Positions 17,240-28,266 of a stretch of 64,000 nt of DNA are shown in pieces. The notes under the pieces were generated by a model. It saw only the letters and a program-made list of their open reading frames with translations, was not told the origin of the DNA and ran no database searches. Position numbers and translations under genes: made by a program. The stretch's first letter is position 1; every line of letters starts with the position of its first letter. This stretch comes from Staphylococcus lugdunensis (GTDB lineage: Bacteria; Bacillota; Bacilli; Staphylococcales; Staphylococcaceae): NCBI RefSeq assembly GCF_002901705.1, contig NZ_PPPV01000019.1, positions 7,958-71,957 on the forward strand, in the 5' to 3' direction.

Positions 17240-18424
17240 ATGAACAGTAAACAAAAAATTTTGGATTATATCGAAAATAATAAATACGATTATATAGAAA
17301 TCAGTCATAGAATACATGAACGTCCGGAGTTAGGAAATGAAGAAATTTTTGCGTCTCGAATACTTATAGAGAAACTAGCTGAACAAGGATTTGAGATAGA
17401 GACAGATATCGCAGGTCATGCAACAGGATTTATAGCCACTTATGATTCAGAACGTGAAGGTCCAACGATTGGTTATTTAGCTGAATATGATGCTTTACCT
17501 GGGTTAGGACATGCATGCGGCCACAATATTATAGGTACTGCGAGTGTATTGGCTGGATCGGCATTAAAGCAAACGATTGATTCAATTGGTGGTAAAGTAG
17601 TCGTTTTAGGCTGTCCAGCAGAAGAAGGTGGAGAGAATGGAAGTGCAAAAGCATCATATGTTAAAGCCGGCGTGATTGATGATATTGATATAGCATTGAT
17701 GATTCACCCTGGCAACGAAACATATCCAACCATCAATACATTAGCAGTAGATGTTTTGGATATTAAATTTTACGGAAAAAGTGCACATGCTTCTGAAAAT
17801 GCAGATGAAGCGCTCAATGCTTTAGATGCTATGATTTCTTATTTTAATGGTGTGGCACAACTCAGACAACATATTAAGAAAGATCAAAGAGTACATGGTG
17901 TGATTTTAGATGGTGGCAAAGCAGCAAATATCATTCCAGATTTTACTCATGCACGTTTTTATACACGCGCAACAACACGCAAAGAATTAGATGTATTAAC
18001 AGAACGCGTGAAACAAACTGCACGTGGTGCTTCAATTCAAACGGGGTGCGATTATGAATTTGGGCCTATTCAAAATGGCGTAAATGAATTTATTAAAACA
18101 CCTAGATTAGATGCATTATTTGAAAAGTATGCCATTGAAATAGGTGAAGCAGTCAGCCATGACGATTTTGGATATGGATCTACGGATACTGGCAATGTGA
18201 GTCATGTCGTTCCTACGATACATCCACATATCAAAATAGGCTCAAGAAACTTAGTTGGTCATACACATCGTTTTAGAGAAGCTGCTGCAAGTGTACATGG
18301 AGATCAAGCGGTTGTTCGAGGTGCAAAAATTATTGCATTGATGGGTCTAGAGTTAATTGAAAATCAACCGCTGTTTGAGGCTATAGTCGAACAGCATTCT
18401 CATATAAAGGGGAATAACAAATAA
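17240..18424 (+). CDS. M20-family amidohydrolase/peptidase
   Basis: The 394-residue protein is an M20D-type metal amidohydrolase, related to enzymes that cleave N-acyl or p-aminobenzoyl amino acids. Metal-site motifs in order are AEYDALPGLGHACGHN (metal Cys and His), PAEEGGENG (catalytic Glu pair) and MIHPGNE; a lid domain begins near GKSAHASENADEALNA. Start ATG 17240 follows AAGGGAGATAG; an upstream in-frame ATG at 17195 lacks one. The stop overlaps the ATG of the ATP-grasp gene by one base, so both proteins are probably made together. Substrate unknown. Confidence 0.85.
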   Translation: MNSKQKILDYIENNKYDYIEISHRIHERPELGNEEIFASRILIEKLAEQGFEIETDIAGHATGFIATYDSEREGPTIGYLAEYDALPGLGHACGHNIIGTASVLAGSALKQTIDSIGGKVVVLGCPAEEGGENGSAKASYVKAGVIDDIDIALMIHPGNETYPTINTLAVDVLDIKFYGKSAHASENADEALNALDAMISYFNGVAQLRQHIKKDQRVHGVILDGGKAANIIPDFTHARFYTRATTRKELDVLTERVKQTARGASIQTGCDYEFGPIQNGVNEFIKTPRLDALFEKYAIEIGEAVSHDDFGYGSTDTGNVSHVVPTIHPHIKIGSRNLVGHTHRFREAAASVHGDQAVVRGAKIIALMGLELIENQPLFEAIVEQHSHIKGNNK

Positions 18425-19614
18425 TGGTGAAAAATAAGCAAAATCAACCACTTACACTCAGTGATTTATACGCAGACAATGTTGTTTACTCATCAAGACC
18501 CTCTTATGTTTCTAATCCATGGTTAGAACCAGAAGAACATCAATCGAATTTTTTGACCGGTAGAGAGTTATTGATAGCCAATAAATTACCTGTAATCGTA
18601 CACGAAGCCAGTGTTACCGATAAATTGGAAGCACTTTTTAATACTATAGGAAAAACGATACCGACCTCAATTTATAAATTTCATGATCAGCAATCTTATG
18701 AATCGCTTATTCAACATCTCGCTTATCAAGAAGGGAAAAAGATTTATTTTCAATATATACATGGAGAAGATGTACTTGAATCTTCTTATTACGCTTTAAA
18801 TAAGGATACATTTATCGCATTAAATAATAAAGCGCGCATTCCTGAATGGACGAATCATCATTACTTGCCTAACAGAGAAATTGTATCAATCAAAGATTTT
18901 AAAGCGCGAGTTCAAGATTGGACATTTCCTTTTGTTATTAAACCTGGAGATGATTTGCCAACTGCAGGAGGATATGGTGTTATGATTTGTTATCATCAAA
19001 ATGATTTGCAAAAAGCAATGACACGTATTTTTGAAGCAGAAGCAGCTACATCACATTTGATTATTGAACAAAAAATCGAAGAGGTTCACAATTATTGTGT
19101 TCAGTTCTCTTATTCTTCAGAGTTAGGTATCCAGTATTTAGGAACCGCACAGCAACTTACAAATAAATATGGCTTTTATGCTGGTAACGAGAATGTCCAT
19201 GATATACCTCAGCAAGTGATAAACGCTGGTTACGAAATTATGGAAATAGGTGTAAAACAAGGATTCTTTGGAGTGGCAGGGTTTGATTTATTATTAGATC
19301 AACATGGAGATGTCTTTGCGATTGATTTGAATTTTAGACAAAATGGTTCTACGAGTATGTTGCTATTAGAAGATGAGCTACATCCAAATTATCAAAAGTT
19401 TTATAGCTATGTAGCTAAAGGTGATAATGAACACTTTTTTAATACTATATTAAAATTTATAAAAAAAGGCGTATTGTGCCCACTATCTTATTATGATGGT
19501 GATTGGTATGGTAAAAATAAAGTTAATTCTAGATTTGGCTGTATTTGGCATGGGAATAGCAAAACAGAAATAGATCATTATATTAAAGCATTTTATGAGG
19601 AGTTAGATTTATAA
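18424..19614 (+). CDS. ATP-grasp-domain protein, probable amide-forming ligase
   Basis: The 396-residue protein shows ATP-grasp features: FPFVIKPGDDLPTAGGYGV (nucleotide-binding Lys and Gly-rich loop, residues about 170-190), LIIEQKIEE (adenine-binding edge, about 215) and VFAIDLNFRQNGST (Mg-binding D-x-N, about 300). ATP-grasp enzymes activate a carboxylate as acyl phosphate and join it to an amine or thiol. An N-terminal pre-grasp domain of about 150 residues fits no family I can name. It is coupled to the M20 gene, which suggests ligase and hydrolase act on the same amide; that is inference. Confidence 0.7.
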   Translation: MVKNKQNQPLTLSDLYADNVVYSSRPSYVSNPWLEPEEHQSNFLTGRELLIANKLPVIVHEASVTDKLEALFNTIGKTIPTSIYKFHDQQSYESLIQHLAYQEGKKIYFQYIHGEDVLESSYYALNKDTFIALNNKARIPEWTNHHYLPNREIVSIKDFKARVQDWTFPFVIKPGDDLPTAGGYGVMICYHQNDLQKAMTRIFEAEAATSHLIIEQKIEEVHNYCVQFSYSSELGIQYLGTAQQLTNKYGFYAGNENVHDIPQQVINAGYEIMEIGVKQGFFGVAGFDLLLDQHGDVFAIDLNFRQNGSTSMLLLEDELHPNYQKFYSYVAKGDNEHFFNTILKFIKKGVLCPLSYYDGDWYGKNKVNSRFGCIWHGNSKTEIDHYIKAFYEELDL

Positions 19615-19659
19615 ATAATAAATACTGTACAATCAGACATTTGTTTTAATTTAATAGTT

Positions 19660-19780
19660 AGGGAGCGGGACAGCATTCATTATGAATTCATAGTCATGCA
19701 CCGGCAAGGTTGACCAGGATTGGAAAAGGCCTAGTATAAGCGTATGTTCAGTCCAGTCAACTATTGCCAATATTTAGTTC
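19660..19780 (+). repeat. Dispersed intergenic repeat, copy A
   Basis: About 120 bases beginning GGGAGCGGGACAG and ending CCAATATTTAGTT. Similar copies lie at 48305-48418 (plus) and 59019-59145 (minus). Shared stretches include ATTATGAATTC, GGCAAGGTTGA and GCCAATATTTAGTT. It fills the gap after the ATP-grasp gene and holds no coding sequence. Confidence 0.75.
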
Positions 19781-19875
19781 GTATCTTAAAACATAATGAT
19801 GTCCAAGCTTTATTGACTATCAAAAACGAGTCATTTAAAATTTGGAATAAATTAAAATGAATTGAGGGTTGTTAC

Positions 19876-20541
19876 ATGTCATTTAAAAATGAAACATTTT
19901 TCAAGGATATATTAATCAATGAGGAATTTTTCTTTGCGAGTACATCTAAAAAATTAGTAAGGATTTATTATCAAGGTCAATTATATCCAGCAGCATGGAC
20001 GAATGAATACATGGCGCGCACATTCCTTGAAGATCATCAGGTAGATTATGATAAAGTAGTTCAAATTGACATTGATACCTTTGCGACATATGAGCTTGAT
20101 GATTTATTTGATAAAGGAGACAAAGTGGTTATTAATGCTTCAGAAAATCATCCTGGCCAGTTGATTAACGTCGTTGATACAACTGATGAAATCATGACAG
20201 AATTAGATCGTATTCGTACTAAAGAATTTGTTAAAGATATAGCAAAAAATGATGAAGTATTTGGACTAACTCGAAAAGGACAAAAATCTTTTATTTTAAT
20301 CGGGGATGATAAAAAAGAAAAACCATATATTATGCCTGTTTGGAGTATGAAAGGGCGCGCTTTGAAAGTACGAGATCAAGATTTTGAAGAATGCGAACTT
20401 ATAGAAGTAGAAAGTAGCGTTTTTGGTGAGTGGTTAGATGAATTAAGAGATGATAATAAAGCTGTAGCTATTGACTTGAAACCTGGTGTGGTTGGTACTA
20501 TTGTCTCGGCACAGTACTTGTCAAACGAAGCAACATTTTAA
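19876..20541 (+). CDS. DUF2750-like protein with internal duplication
   Basis: The 221-residue protein appears to hold two copies of one domain, about residues 1-110 and 115-215. Each has a strand rich in aromatic residues (FFFASTSKKLVRIYYQGQLYPAAWTNEYMAR; VFGLTRKGQKSFILIGDDKKEKPYIMPVW), then an acidic helix. The pattern fits DUF2750. No catalytic motif, signal peptide or membrane helix is visible. Start ATG follows GAGGG. The gene stands alone and ends in a strong hairpin shared with coaW. Function unknown. Confidence 0.65.
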   Translation: MSFKNETFFKDILINEEFFFASTSKKLVRIYYQGQLYPAAWTNEYMARTFLEDHQVDYDKVVQIDIDTFATYELDDLFDKGDKVVINASENHPGQLINVVDTTDEIMTELDRIRTKEFVKDIAKNDEVFGLTRKGQKSFILIGDDKKEKPYIMPVWSMKGRALKVRDQDFEECELIEVESSVFGEWLDELRDDNKAVAIDLKPGVVGTIVSAQYLSNEATF

Positions 20542-20552
20542 ATTGATGAATG

Positions 20553-20586
20553 ACGCCCTTCGATGCAAATGCTGAAGGGCGTTTGC
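20553..20586. terminator. Bidirectional terminator between DUF2750 gene and coaW
   Basis: ACGCCCTTC pairs with GAAGGGCGT. The genes on both sides converge on it. The T tract is short on the plus strand. Confidence 0.65.
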
Positions 20587-20588
20587 TA

Positions 20589-21389
20589 TTATGATAAATG
20601 AATAGCACCAATGGCTCCTGAAAAGGCACCATGTTCAATATAATATGGTTGACAACCTCTTAACTTAGTATAATCTTCAATGACTTCTCTTAACAATGGA
20701 TTATTGTTGAAGGATGACCCGATGTACACGACATTATTTGTTTTATATTCACGAGCTACAGTAATGGACATCGTTGTGATTACCTCGCCAACAACACCGA
20801 CAACCGATGCTAGTTGATTTGCTGATGTAAAATTTGCATCCAAATGGTGCAGGACATTACCAAAATTTGCGGCAGTTAATTCGCCTGGTATAGGAGGTGG
20901 GGTATCTTTATAAATATGTTTGACCTTTAAATCAATATGATTTCGATCACCTTGTTGAGCTAAAGTTGTCAATGCCTCATAATCTGATATTTGAGTTAAA
21001 AGGTATCCTAAACCTTGTATCATACCGCCACCTGTACCAATACCCCCAACACGTTGTTGAGATATCCCATCATAATAATGGATAGACGTCCCAGTTCCTA
21101 CGTTAGTAAAAATATATTGGTCAATATCGTGGCCTTGTTCTTTAAGTAACATGCTTAAACCTTTAGAAGAAGCATCAAATTCAACATAGGTTTGCACAGG
21201 GTGATCAAGTTGTTCAGCAATGACTCCGGCATTACCACCTGTTAAACTTAAAGAATCATATGATTCATTTTTCAACCAATGAATTACCTGTTGTATATTT
21301 GTAGTTAATTCTGTTTTATAAATACGTTCATCAGGCGTTTCTTGAACAATTTTGATTAATGTTCCACCTGCATCGATACCGATATTCAT
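20589..21389 (-). CDS. coaW: Type II pantothenate kinase
   Basis: CoaW phosphorylates pantothenate, the first step of coenzyme A synthesis. Type II enzymes of staphylococci are not feedback-inhibited by CoA. The 266-residue actin-fold kinase has the N-terminal phosphate loop [13 protein letters not shown], the catalytic region [10 protein letters not shown] and the Gly-rich [12 protein letters not shown] and [13 protein letters not shown]. Start ATG 21389 lies eight bases after AGAGG. A GTG at 21398 would overlap that site. Confidence 0.92.
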   Translation of the reverse strand: MNIGIDAGGTLIKIVQETPDERIYKTELTTNIQQVIHWLKNESYDSLSLTGGNAGVIAEQLDHPVQTYVEFDASSKGLSMLLKEQGHDIDQYIFTNVGTGTSIHYYDGISQQRVGGIGTGGGMIQGLGYLLTQISDYEALTTLAQQGDRNHIDLKVKHIYKDTPPPIPGELTAANFGNVLHHLDANFTSANQLASVVGVVGEVITTMSITVAREYKTNNVVYIGSSFNNNPLLREVIEDYTKLRGCQPYYIEHGAFSGAIGAIHLS

Positions 21390-21546
21390 TTCTTTCACCT
21401 CTGCAATTAATTAGGGTCAATGTTTATAGTATAATAAAATCACTGAAATACAAGTAGAAATTAAAAAAATTAGGGTATAACATGATATGATAAAATTTAA
21501 ATAAGTAGTCAGAAGGCTAACAATGTTAGAAATAAGGGGATAGATT

Positions 21547-22407
21547 ATGGTTATAAAACAGCAATATGATAATATAACAATTCAGGTATTTGAAGAACGT
21601 TATCGACAACATGTTTTAGATTTTGAATTAAGCGAAAGACAACAAGTTTATTCATCATTACCTAAAACAGTGCTTCAAGAAGCATTAGAAGATGAAAATC
21701 GTGTCGCTAACATTGCTATAAATGAACAAGGAGATGTGGTTGGATTCTTTATACTACATCGTTACTATCAACATGAAGGATACGATACACCAGAAAATGT
21801 CGTTTATGTAAGATCATTATCAATAAATGAAAAATATCAAGGACGTGGCTATGGCACTACAATGATGATGCATATTCCACAATATGTACAACTATTATTT
21901 CCAGATTTTAATCACTTGTACCTCGTGGTTGATACTGAAAATCAAAGTGCATGGAATGTATACGAGCGTGCTGGTTTTATTCATACAGCAACTAAAGAGG
22001 AAGGGCCAATAGGTAAGGAAAGATTATATTATCTAGATTTAGATACGAAACATGTGTCTTCACTAAAGTTACAAGCCAATAGTCAATCTAGTATTGGAAC
22101 AGTGCAAATCATAGACTTATTGAAAGACGGGGATAAAGTAGGATTTATAGCTGTAGAACAGCATGCGACAAGAATGAATATTGCTGCAATAGAAGTTAAT
22201 AAAGAACACAGACAATCAGGCATTGCTGAAAGCGCATTGCGTCAGTTACCAACGTATGTTAGAAAACATTTTAATAATATACAAACATTAAATATAATGT
22301 TATTTGGTGAACATAATGAATTAAAACCGTTATGTCAGAATAGTGGATTTGTTGAGATTGAACAATCAGAAGATGTCGCAATTTTTGAAAAGTATATTAA
22401 TTATTAG
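21547..22407 (+). CDS. Tandem GNAT acetyltransferase
   Basis: The 286-residue protein has an N-terminal GNAT domain (residues 1-160) with the acetyl-CoA loop VRSLSINEKYQGRGYG (Q/RxxGxG/A) and WNVYERAGF near its end. A second, more divergent GNAT-like half (about 175-286) has AAIEVNKEHRQSGIAESAL and CQNSGFVEIE. It transfers an acetyl group to an amine; the substrate is unknown. It is transcribed alone before rpoE. The second half may be structural. Confidence 0.85.
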   Translation: MVIKQQYDNITIQVFEERYRQHVLDFELSERQQVYSSLPKTVLQEALEDENRVANIAINEQGDVVGFFILHRYYQHEGYDTPENVVYVRSLSINEKYQGRGYGTTMMMHIPQYVQLLFPDFNHLYLVVDTENQSAWNVYERAGFIHTATKEEGPIGKERLYYLDLDTKHVSSLKLQANSQSSIGTVQIIDLLKDGDKVGFIAVEQHATRMNIAAIEVNKEHRQSGIAESALRQLPTYVRKHFNNIQTLNIMLFGEHNELKPLCQNSGFVEIEQSEDVAIFEKYINY

Positions 22408-22517
22408 TAGACATTGCGAAATCAAGAGTTGTCATTTATAATTTAATTTTGTTACTATTAATAAATGCAAAATAACTTATAAATTTCAAAAAATCCTGTG
22501 AAAGGAAGTATTTTTTA

Positions 22518-23039
22518 ATGAAAATTCAAGATTACACAAAAGAAATGATCGATGAGAGATCATTCATTGATATGACTTATACGTTATTACATGAAAAAGG
22601 CGCAACAATGAATTTATATGATATTATTGATGAATTTAGATCTTTAGGTGGTTATGATTACGAGGAAATTGAAAATCGAGTTGTGCAATTCTATACTGAT
22701 TTAAATACTGATGGACGCTTTTTAAATGTTGGTGAAAATGAATGGGGATTACGTGACTGGTACTCAGTAGATGATATCGAAGAAAAGATTGCACCAACAA
22801 TTCAAAAATTTGATATTTTAGATGATGAAGATGAAGAAGATAAAAATCTTAAATTATTGGGCGAAGACGAAATGGATGACGACGATGATATTCCAGCTCA
22901 AACTGACGATCAAGAAACATTAGATGATGATGACAATGAACCAGTAGAAGATGAAATGAATGAAACAGATATTGTTTTAGATGAAGATGATGAAGATTTA
23001 GACGACGAAGAGGAAATTGACGACGAAGAAAAATTTTAA
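22518..23039 (+). CDS. rpoE: RNA polymerase delta subunit
   Basis: Delta is a Firmicute RNA polymerase subunit that speeds recycling and raises sensitivity to initiating-NTP levels. The 173-residue protein has a folded N-terminal domain (to about 90, with [25 protein letters not shown]). An almost wholly Asp/Glu tail follows from about 95 to the end, as expected. It precedes pyrG, whose start-site NTP control makes the neighbourhood coherent. Confidence 0.95.
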   Translation: MKIQDYTKEMIDERSFIDMTYTLLHEKGATMNLYDIIDEFRSLGGYDYEEIENRVVQFYTDLNTDGRFLNVGENEWGLRDWYSVDDIEEKIAPTIQKFDILDDEDEEDKNLKLLGEDEMDDDDDIPAQTDDQETLDDDDNEPVEDEMNETDIVLDEDDEDLDDEEEIDDEEKF

Positions 23040-23091
23040 TTTAGTGAGGCCTTGAATGGTAAGGCTTTGCTTAAGTTAATAAAATTGACAA

Positions 23092-23205
23092 TTGACTTTT
23101 ATTAAAAAAATGATAAAATTTTATTCGGGCTCCTTTAATTAGGACACGTGTATAAATGTTATGCGCTCCCCTTACAATGGATGTGAGAGGGAGCGATTTT
23201 TTATT
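23092..23205 (+). promoter_or_regulatory. pyrG promoter and reiterative-transcription attenuator leader
   Basis: TTGACT (23092-23097), TAAAAT (23114-23119) and an initial GGGCTCC at 23127 match the Bacillus pyrG arrangement. A terminator follows: CGCTCCC (23164-23170) pairs with GGGAGCG (23189-23195), then T6. In B. subtilis, low CTP stalls polymerase after GGG, extra G residues are added, and the poly-G 5' end pairs with the pyrimidine arm of the terminator, letting transcription into pyrG. All the required pieces are here. 23206-23360 is AT-rich, with only the ribosome site recognisable. Confidence 0.85.
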
Positions 23206-23324
23206 TTAAAAATTATTTCAGCATTAAATGTATAGAGAAGGAAATGAATAAAAGTTTAAATTATAACTATACATTTTGAATGGAATATTTTAATAATCAA
23301 GACTTGTTAAAAAGTGTTAAATAA

Positions 23325-24968
<1,644 letters not shown>

Positions 24969-24976
24969 TGTAACAA

Positions 24977-25012
24977 AGCACATCTAACTGTGATAAGGTT
25001 AGATGTGCTTTA
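24977..25012. terminator. Terminator between pyrG and the DUF2529 gene
   Basis: AGCACATCTAAC pairs perfectly with GTTAGATGTGCT over a nine-base loop. It can act for both convergent genes. Confidence 0.85.
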
Positions 25013-25015
25013 TTG

Positions 25016-25537
25016 CTATAACTCTAAATCTCGTGTCATTTCCACCATTTGAGTGTAAATATCATAATAAATATAATTAAATGCCATTGAGTGTGGTTGG
25101 ACAATTTTATCGTAATCTTCAGTATAGACGATAGGTCTCGGTGTCGATAAGTTAATAAAATGTAGTAAGTGTTCTGGGAAATCGTCTGATTTAGGGCGAT
25201 TACTAACGAGTACAATATCAATATCGCGCTGAAGTAAAGCGGATATATCTTGAGCAACAGCTTCATTATAAAAAGGTGAAAATAAAAATACTCTATCTGT
25301 TGTATCTAAATCATCAAAACTGTTTAATGTTGAGAGTTGACGACTCGATCGCAAACGTTCTTGGCTTTGTAATATAAAGGGCTCAAAAAATGCCAAATCT
25401 TCATATCCTTTAATATAGACAAAACCTTCTCCACCAATAGCTTGTACGATACATTGAGCAGCCATTTGAATTTCCATAGCTTGTTTTTCTATGCGATTAA
25501 AAATACCAGTTAGCTGTGTATTTAATATTTTAGACAT
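25016..25537 (-). CDS. DUF2529 family protein (YwjG-like)
   Basis: The 173-residue protein corresponds to the family found between pyrG and fbaA in Bacillus (ywjG). The sequence suggests a SIS/phosphosugar-binding-like Rossmann fold: IVQAIGGEGFVYIKGYEDL, DRVFLFSPFYNEAVAQD and DIDIVLVSNRPK alternate strand and helix. No catalytic residues are obvious. GGAGG precedes the ATG. It is antisense to its neighbours, with its own start near fbaA. Function unknown. Confidence 0.75.
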   Translation of the reverse strand: MSKILNTQLTGIFNRIEKQAMEIQMAAQCIVQAIGGEGFVYIKGYEDLAFFEPFILQSQERLRSSRQLSTLNSFDDLDTTDRVFLFSPFYNEAVAQDISALLQRDIDIVLVSNRPKSDDFPEHLLHFINLSTPRPIVYTEDYDKIVQPHSMAFNYIYYDIYTQMVEMTRDLEL

Positions 25538-25690
25538 TTAAATCCTCCATTCTATGATAATAGTGTAAAACGATGCAATATAATATTCAATAAGTTAGAT
25601 ACTTTAATAATGACATTGTAGGCTATGATAAATGATAAAAACATATATTCAGAAAACAAAGTATATTCCAATGCATTACTAATATAAATT

Positions 25691-25699
25691 TGGTATAAT
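25691..25699 (+). promoter_or_regulatory. fbaA extended -10 promoter
   Basis: TGGTATAAT is an extended -10 element 42 bases before the fbaA start. No good -35 is seen, as expected for this promoter class. Confidence 0.5.
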
Positions 25700-25741
25700 A
25701 AACAAACAAATCGTGCATATGCACAACAAGGAGGAACTTTC

Positions 25742-26599
25742 ATGCCTTTAGTTTCAATGAAAGAAATGTTAATCGATGCAAAAGAAAATGGTTACGCTGT
25801 GGGTCAGTACAACTTAAATAATTTAGAATTTACTCAAGCAATTTTAGAAGCATCTCAAGAAGAAAAAGCACCAGTTATTCTTGGAGTTTCAGAAGGTGCA
25901 GCACGCTATATGAGTGGTTTTTACACTGTAGTAAAAATGGTTGAGGGCTTAATACATGATTTAAATATCACGATTCCTGTGGCAATACATTTAGACCATG
26001 GTTCAAGCTTTGATAAGTGTAAAGAAGCGATTGATGCTGGTTTCACCTCAGTGATGATTGATGCTTCACACAGTCCGTTTGAAGAAAATATTGAAATCAC
26101 ATCAAAAGTGGTTGAATATGCGCATCAACATGGTGTATCTGTTGAAGCTGAATTAGGAACGGTTGGTGGTCAAGAAGATGATGTTGTTGGCGGCATAATC
26201 TATGCTGATCCTAAAGAATGTCAAGAGCTTGTTGAAAAAACTGGAATAGATGCTTTAGCACCTGCCTTAGGTTCTGTTCATGGACCGTATAAAGGCGAAC
26301 CTAAATTAGGATTTAAAGAAATGGAAGAAATTGGAGCTTCAACTGGTTTACCATTAGTACTACATGGTGGTACTGGTATCCCTACTAAAGATATTCAAAA
26401 AGCAATTCCATATGGAACAGCAAAAATTAATGTTAATACTGAAAACCAAATTGCATCTGCAAAAGCGGTACGCGATGTATTAAATAAAGACCAAGACGTT
26501 TATGATCCACGTAAATATCTAGGACCAGCGCGTGAAGCAATTAAAGAAACGGTAAAAGGTAAAATTAGAGAATTTGGTACTTCTAATCGTGCGAAATAA
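25742..26599 (+). CDS. fbaA: Fructose-bisphosphate aldolase, class II
   Basis: FbaA splits fructose-1,6-bisphosphate into dihydroxyacetone phosphate and glyceraldehyde-3-phosphate. The 285-residue zinc TIM barrel has HLDHGSS with the catalytic Asp (D85) and zinc His (H86), the metal loop [15 protein letters not shown], and phosphate-binding LHGGTG. It is monocistronic with a terminator behind. Confidence 0.95.
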   Translation: MPLVSMKEMLIDAKENGYAVGQYNLNNLEFTQAILEASQEEKAPVILGVSEGAARYMSGFYTVVKMVEGLIHDLNITIPVAIHLDHGSSFDKCKEAIDAGFTSVMIDASHSPFEENIEITSKVVEYAHQHGVSVEAELGTVGGQEDDVVGGIIYADPKECQELVEKTGIDALAPALGSVHGPYKGEPKLGFKEMEEIGASTGLPLVLHGGTGIPTKDIQKAIPYGTAKINVNTENQIASAKAVRDVLNKDQDVYDPRKYLGPAREAIKETVKGKIREFGTSNRAK

Positions 26600-26608
26600 G
26601 TGCAACAT

Positions 26609-26650
26609 AAAAAAGTCATTGAGCCTACGGGTTTAATGGCTTATTTTTTA
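26609..26650 (+). terminator. Terminator of fbaA
   Basis: An imperfect stem, AGTCATTGAGCC with GGGTTTAATGGCT, is followed by T-rich sequence. Confidence 0.65.
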
Positions 26651-26775
26651 TGCTATAATAAATGAAGAATTTTACTAAACGATAATTAAACTTATTACAT
26701 TATAAAAAATTGGGGGAGCTGGCGATATTATATATTAGCTGGACTACTAAATGTAATAAAAACAAAGCAGCGAAG

Positions 26776-26810
26776 TACAATATTTATAATGTTAAATATT
26801 GTATTTTGTT
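26776..26810 (+). promoter_or_regulatory. Leader hairpin before murZ
   Basis: TACAATATTT pairs perfectly with AAATATTGTA and is followed by TTTTGTT, an attenuator-like shape in the 267-base gap ahead of murZ. The gap also holds two copies of AGCTGG near 26716 and 26738. No peptide leader or T-box was recognised. Confidence 0.45.
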
Positions 26811-26866
26811 GAATGGATTATGTACAATTTTATTAAATATCTAGAGAAACAAAGGAGATTAATCAT

Positions 26867-28135
26867 ATGACTCAAGAGGTAATCAAAATTCGTGGTGGTC
26901 AAACGCTTAAAGGAGAAGTCAATATTAGTGGTGCAAAAAATAGTGCGGTTGCTATCATACCAGCTACTTTACTTGCACAAGGTAAAGTGCAATTAGACGG
27001 ATTACCACAAATCTCTGATGTAGAAACGCTAGTAAGCTTATTAGAGGATTTAAATATTAAAACACAACTTAATGACACAGTTTTAGAAGTTGATACTACT
27101 GAAATTAAAAATGCACCATTGCCAAATAATAAAGTTGAATCATTGCGAGCTTCTTATTATATGATGGGGGCGATGTTAGGTCGCTTTAAAAAATGTGTGA
27201 TTGGCTTGCCTGGTGGCTGTCCGCTTGGACCTCGCCCGATTGACCAACACATCAAAGGTTTTAAAGCATTAGGCGCAGAAATTGATGAATCAAGTGATAC
27301 TTCTATGAAAATAGAAGCAAAGGAACTTATAGGAACTACTATCTTTTTAGATATGGTAAGTGTTGGTGCGACAATCAATATTATGCTTGCTGCTGTACAT
27401 GCTAAAGGCCAAACGATTATTGAAAATGCAGCTAAGGAGCCAGAAGTAGTAGATGTAGCTAATTTTTTAATGAGCATGGGTGCTAACATCAAAGGTGCTG
27501 GTACAAGTACATTAAAAATTAAAGGCGTTGATGCATTACATGGTTCTGAATATCAGGTGATACCCGATAGAATCGAAGCGGGAACTTATATGTGTATGGC
27601 GGCTGCTTGTGGACAAGAAGTAAAGATAAATAACATTGTACCTAAACACGTTGAAGCTTTAATGGTTAAACTACAAGAATTAGGTGTTGATATTACAGTA
27701 GAAGATGAATATGCAATCATAAAAGGTAAAGCAAAATATAAAAATGTAGATATTAAAACATTGGTTTATCCAGGGTTTGCTACAGATCTTCAACAACCGA
27801 TTACACCATTATTATTTAAAGCAAGTGGGCCTTCTTTTGTCACAGAAACAATCTATCCAGCTCGTTTCAAACATGTAGAGGAATTACAACATATGGGGGC
27901 TAATATTGAAGCAGATGAAGTAACCGGTACTGCCACAATTAAACCTTCAACACTTCATGGTACAGAAGTCTATGCAAGTGATTTACGCGCAGGTGCTTGT
28001 CTAATTATTGCAGGATTGATTGCTGAAGGGGTAACGACCATTTATAATGTTAAACATATCTACCGAGGATACACAGATATAGTAGAGCATTTAGAACAGC
28101 TAGGCGCAGATATTTGGACGGAGAAAGTTGATTAG
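26867..28135 (+). CDS. murZ: UDP-N-acetylglucosamine 1-carboxyvinyltransferase, second paralogue
   Basis: MurZ (MurAB) transfers enolpyruvate from PEP to UDP-GlcNAc, the first committed peptidoglycan step and the fosfomycin target. The 422-residue protein has the fold's two-domain repeat, the substrate Lys-Asn (GAKNSA, 23-28) and the PEP-binding Cys C118 in [11 protein letters not shown]. Low-GC Gram-positives carry two paralogues; the other is at 46554. Here it follows fbaA, as in Bacillus and S. aureus. Confidence 0.93.
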   Translation: MTQEVIKIRGGQTLKGEVNISGAKNSAVAIIPATLLAQGKVQLDGLPQISDVETLVSLLEDLNIKTQLNDTVLEVDTTEIKNAPLPNNKVESLRASYYMMGAMLGRFKKCVIGLPGGCPLGPRPIDQHIKGFKALGAEIDESSDTSMKIEAKELIGTTIFLDMVSVGATINIMLAAVHAKGQTIIENAAKEPEVVDVANFLMSMGANIKGAGTSTLKIKGVDALHGSEYQVIPDRIEAGTYMCMAAACGQEVKINNIVPKHVEALMVKLQELGVDITVEDEYAIIKGKAKYKNVDIKTLVYPGFATDLQQPITPLLFKASGPSFVTETIYPARFKHVEELQHMGANIEADEVTGTATIKPSTLHGTEVYASDLRAGACLIIAGLIAEGVTTIYNVKHIYRGYTDIVEHLEQLGADIWTEKVD

Positions 28136-28266
28136 TGATATACTATTTATATCGAAGTTGTACAATTCATTGGATAATTATTAATGAGCAAACGTATGGG
28201 AAATAAATTAAAAATGCAAGTTTAGTAAGTATCAACATAGAAGCAGATAGAATTGAGGTGAGCATA

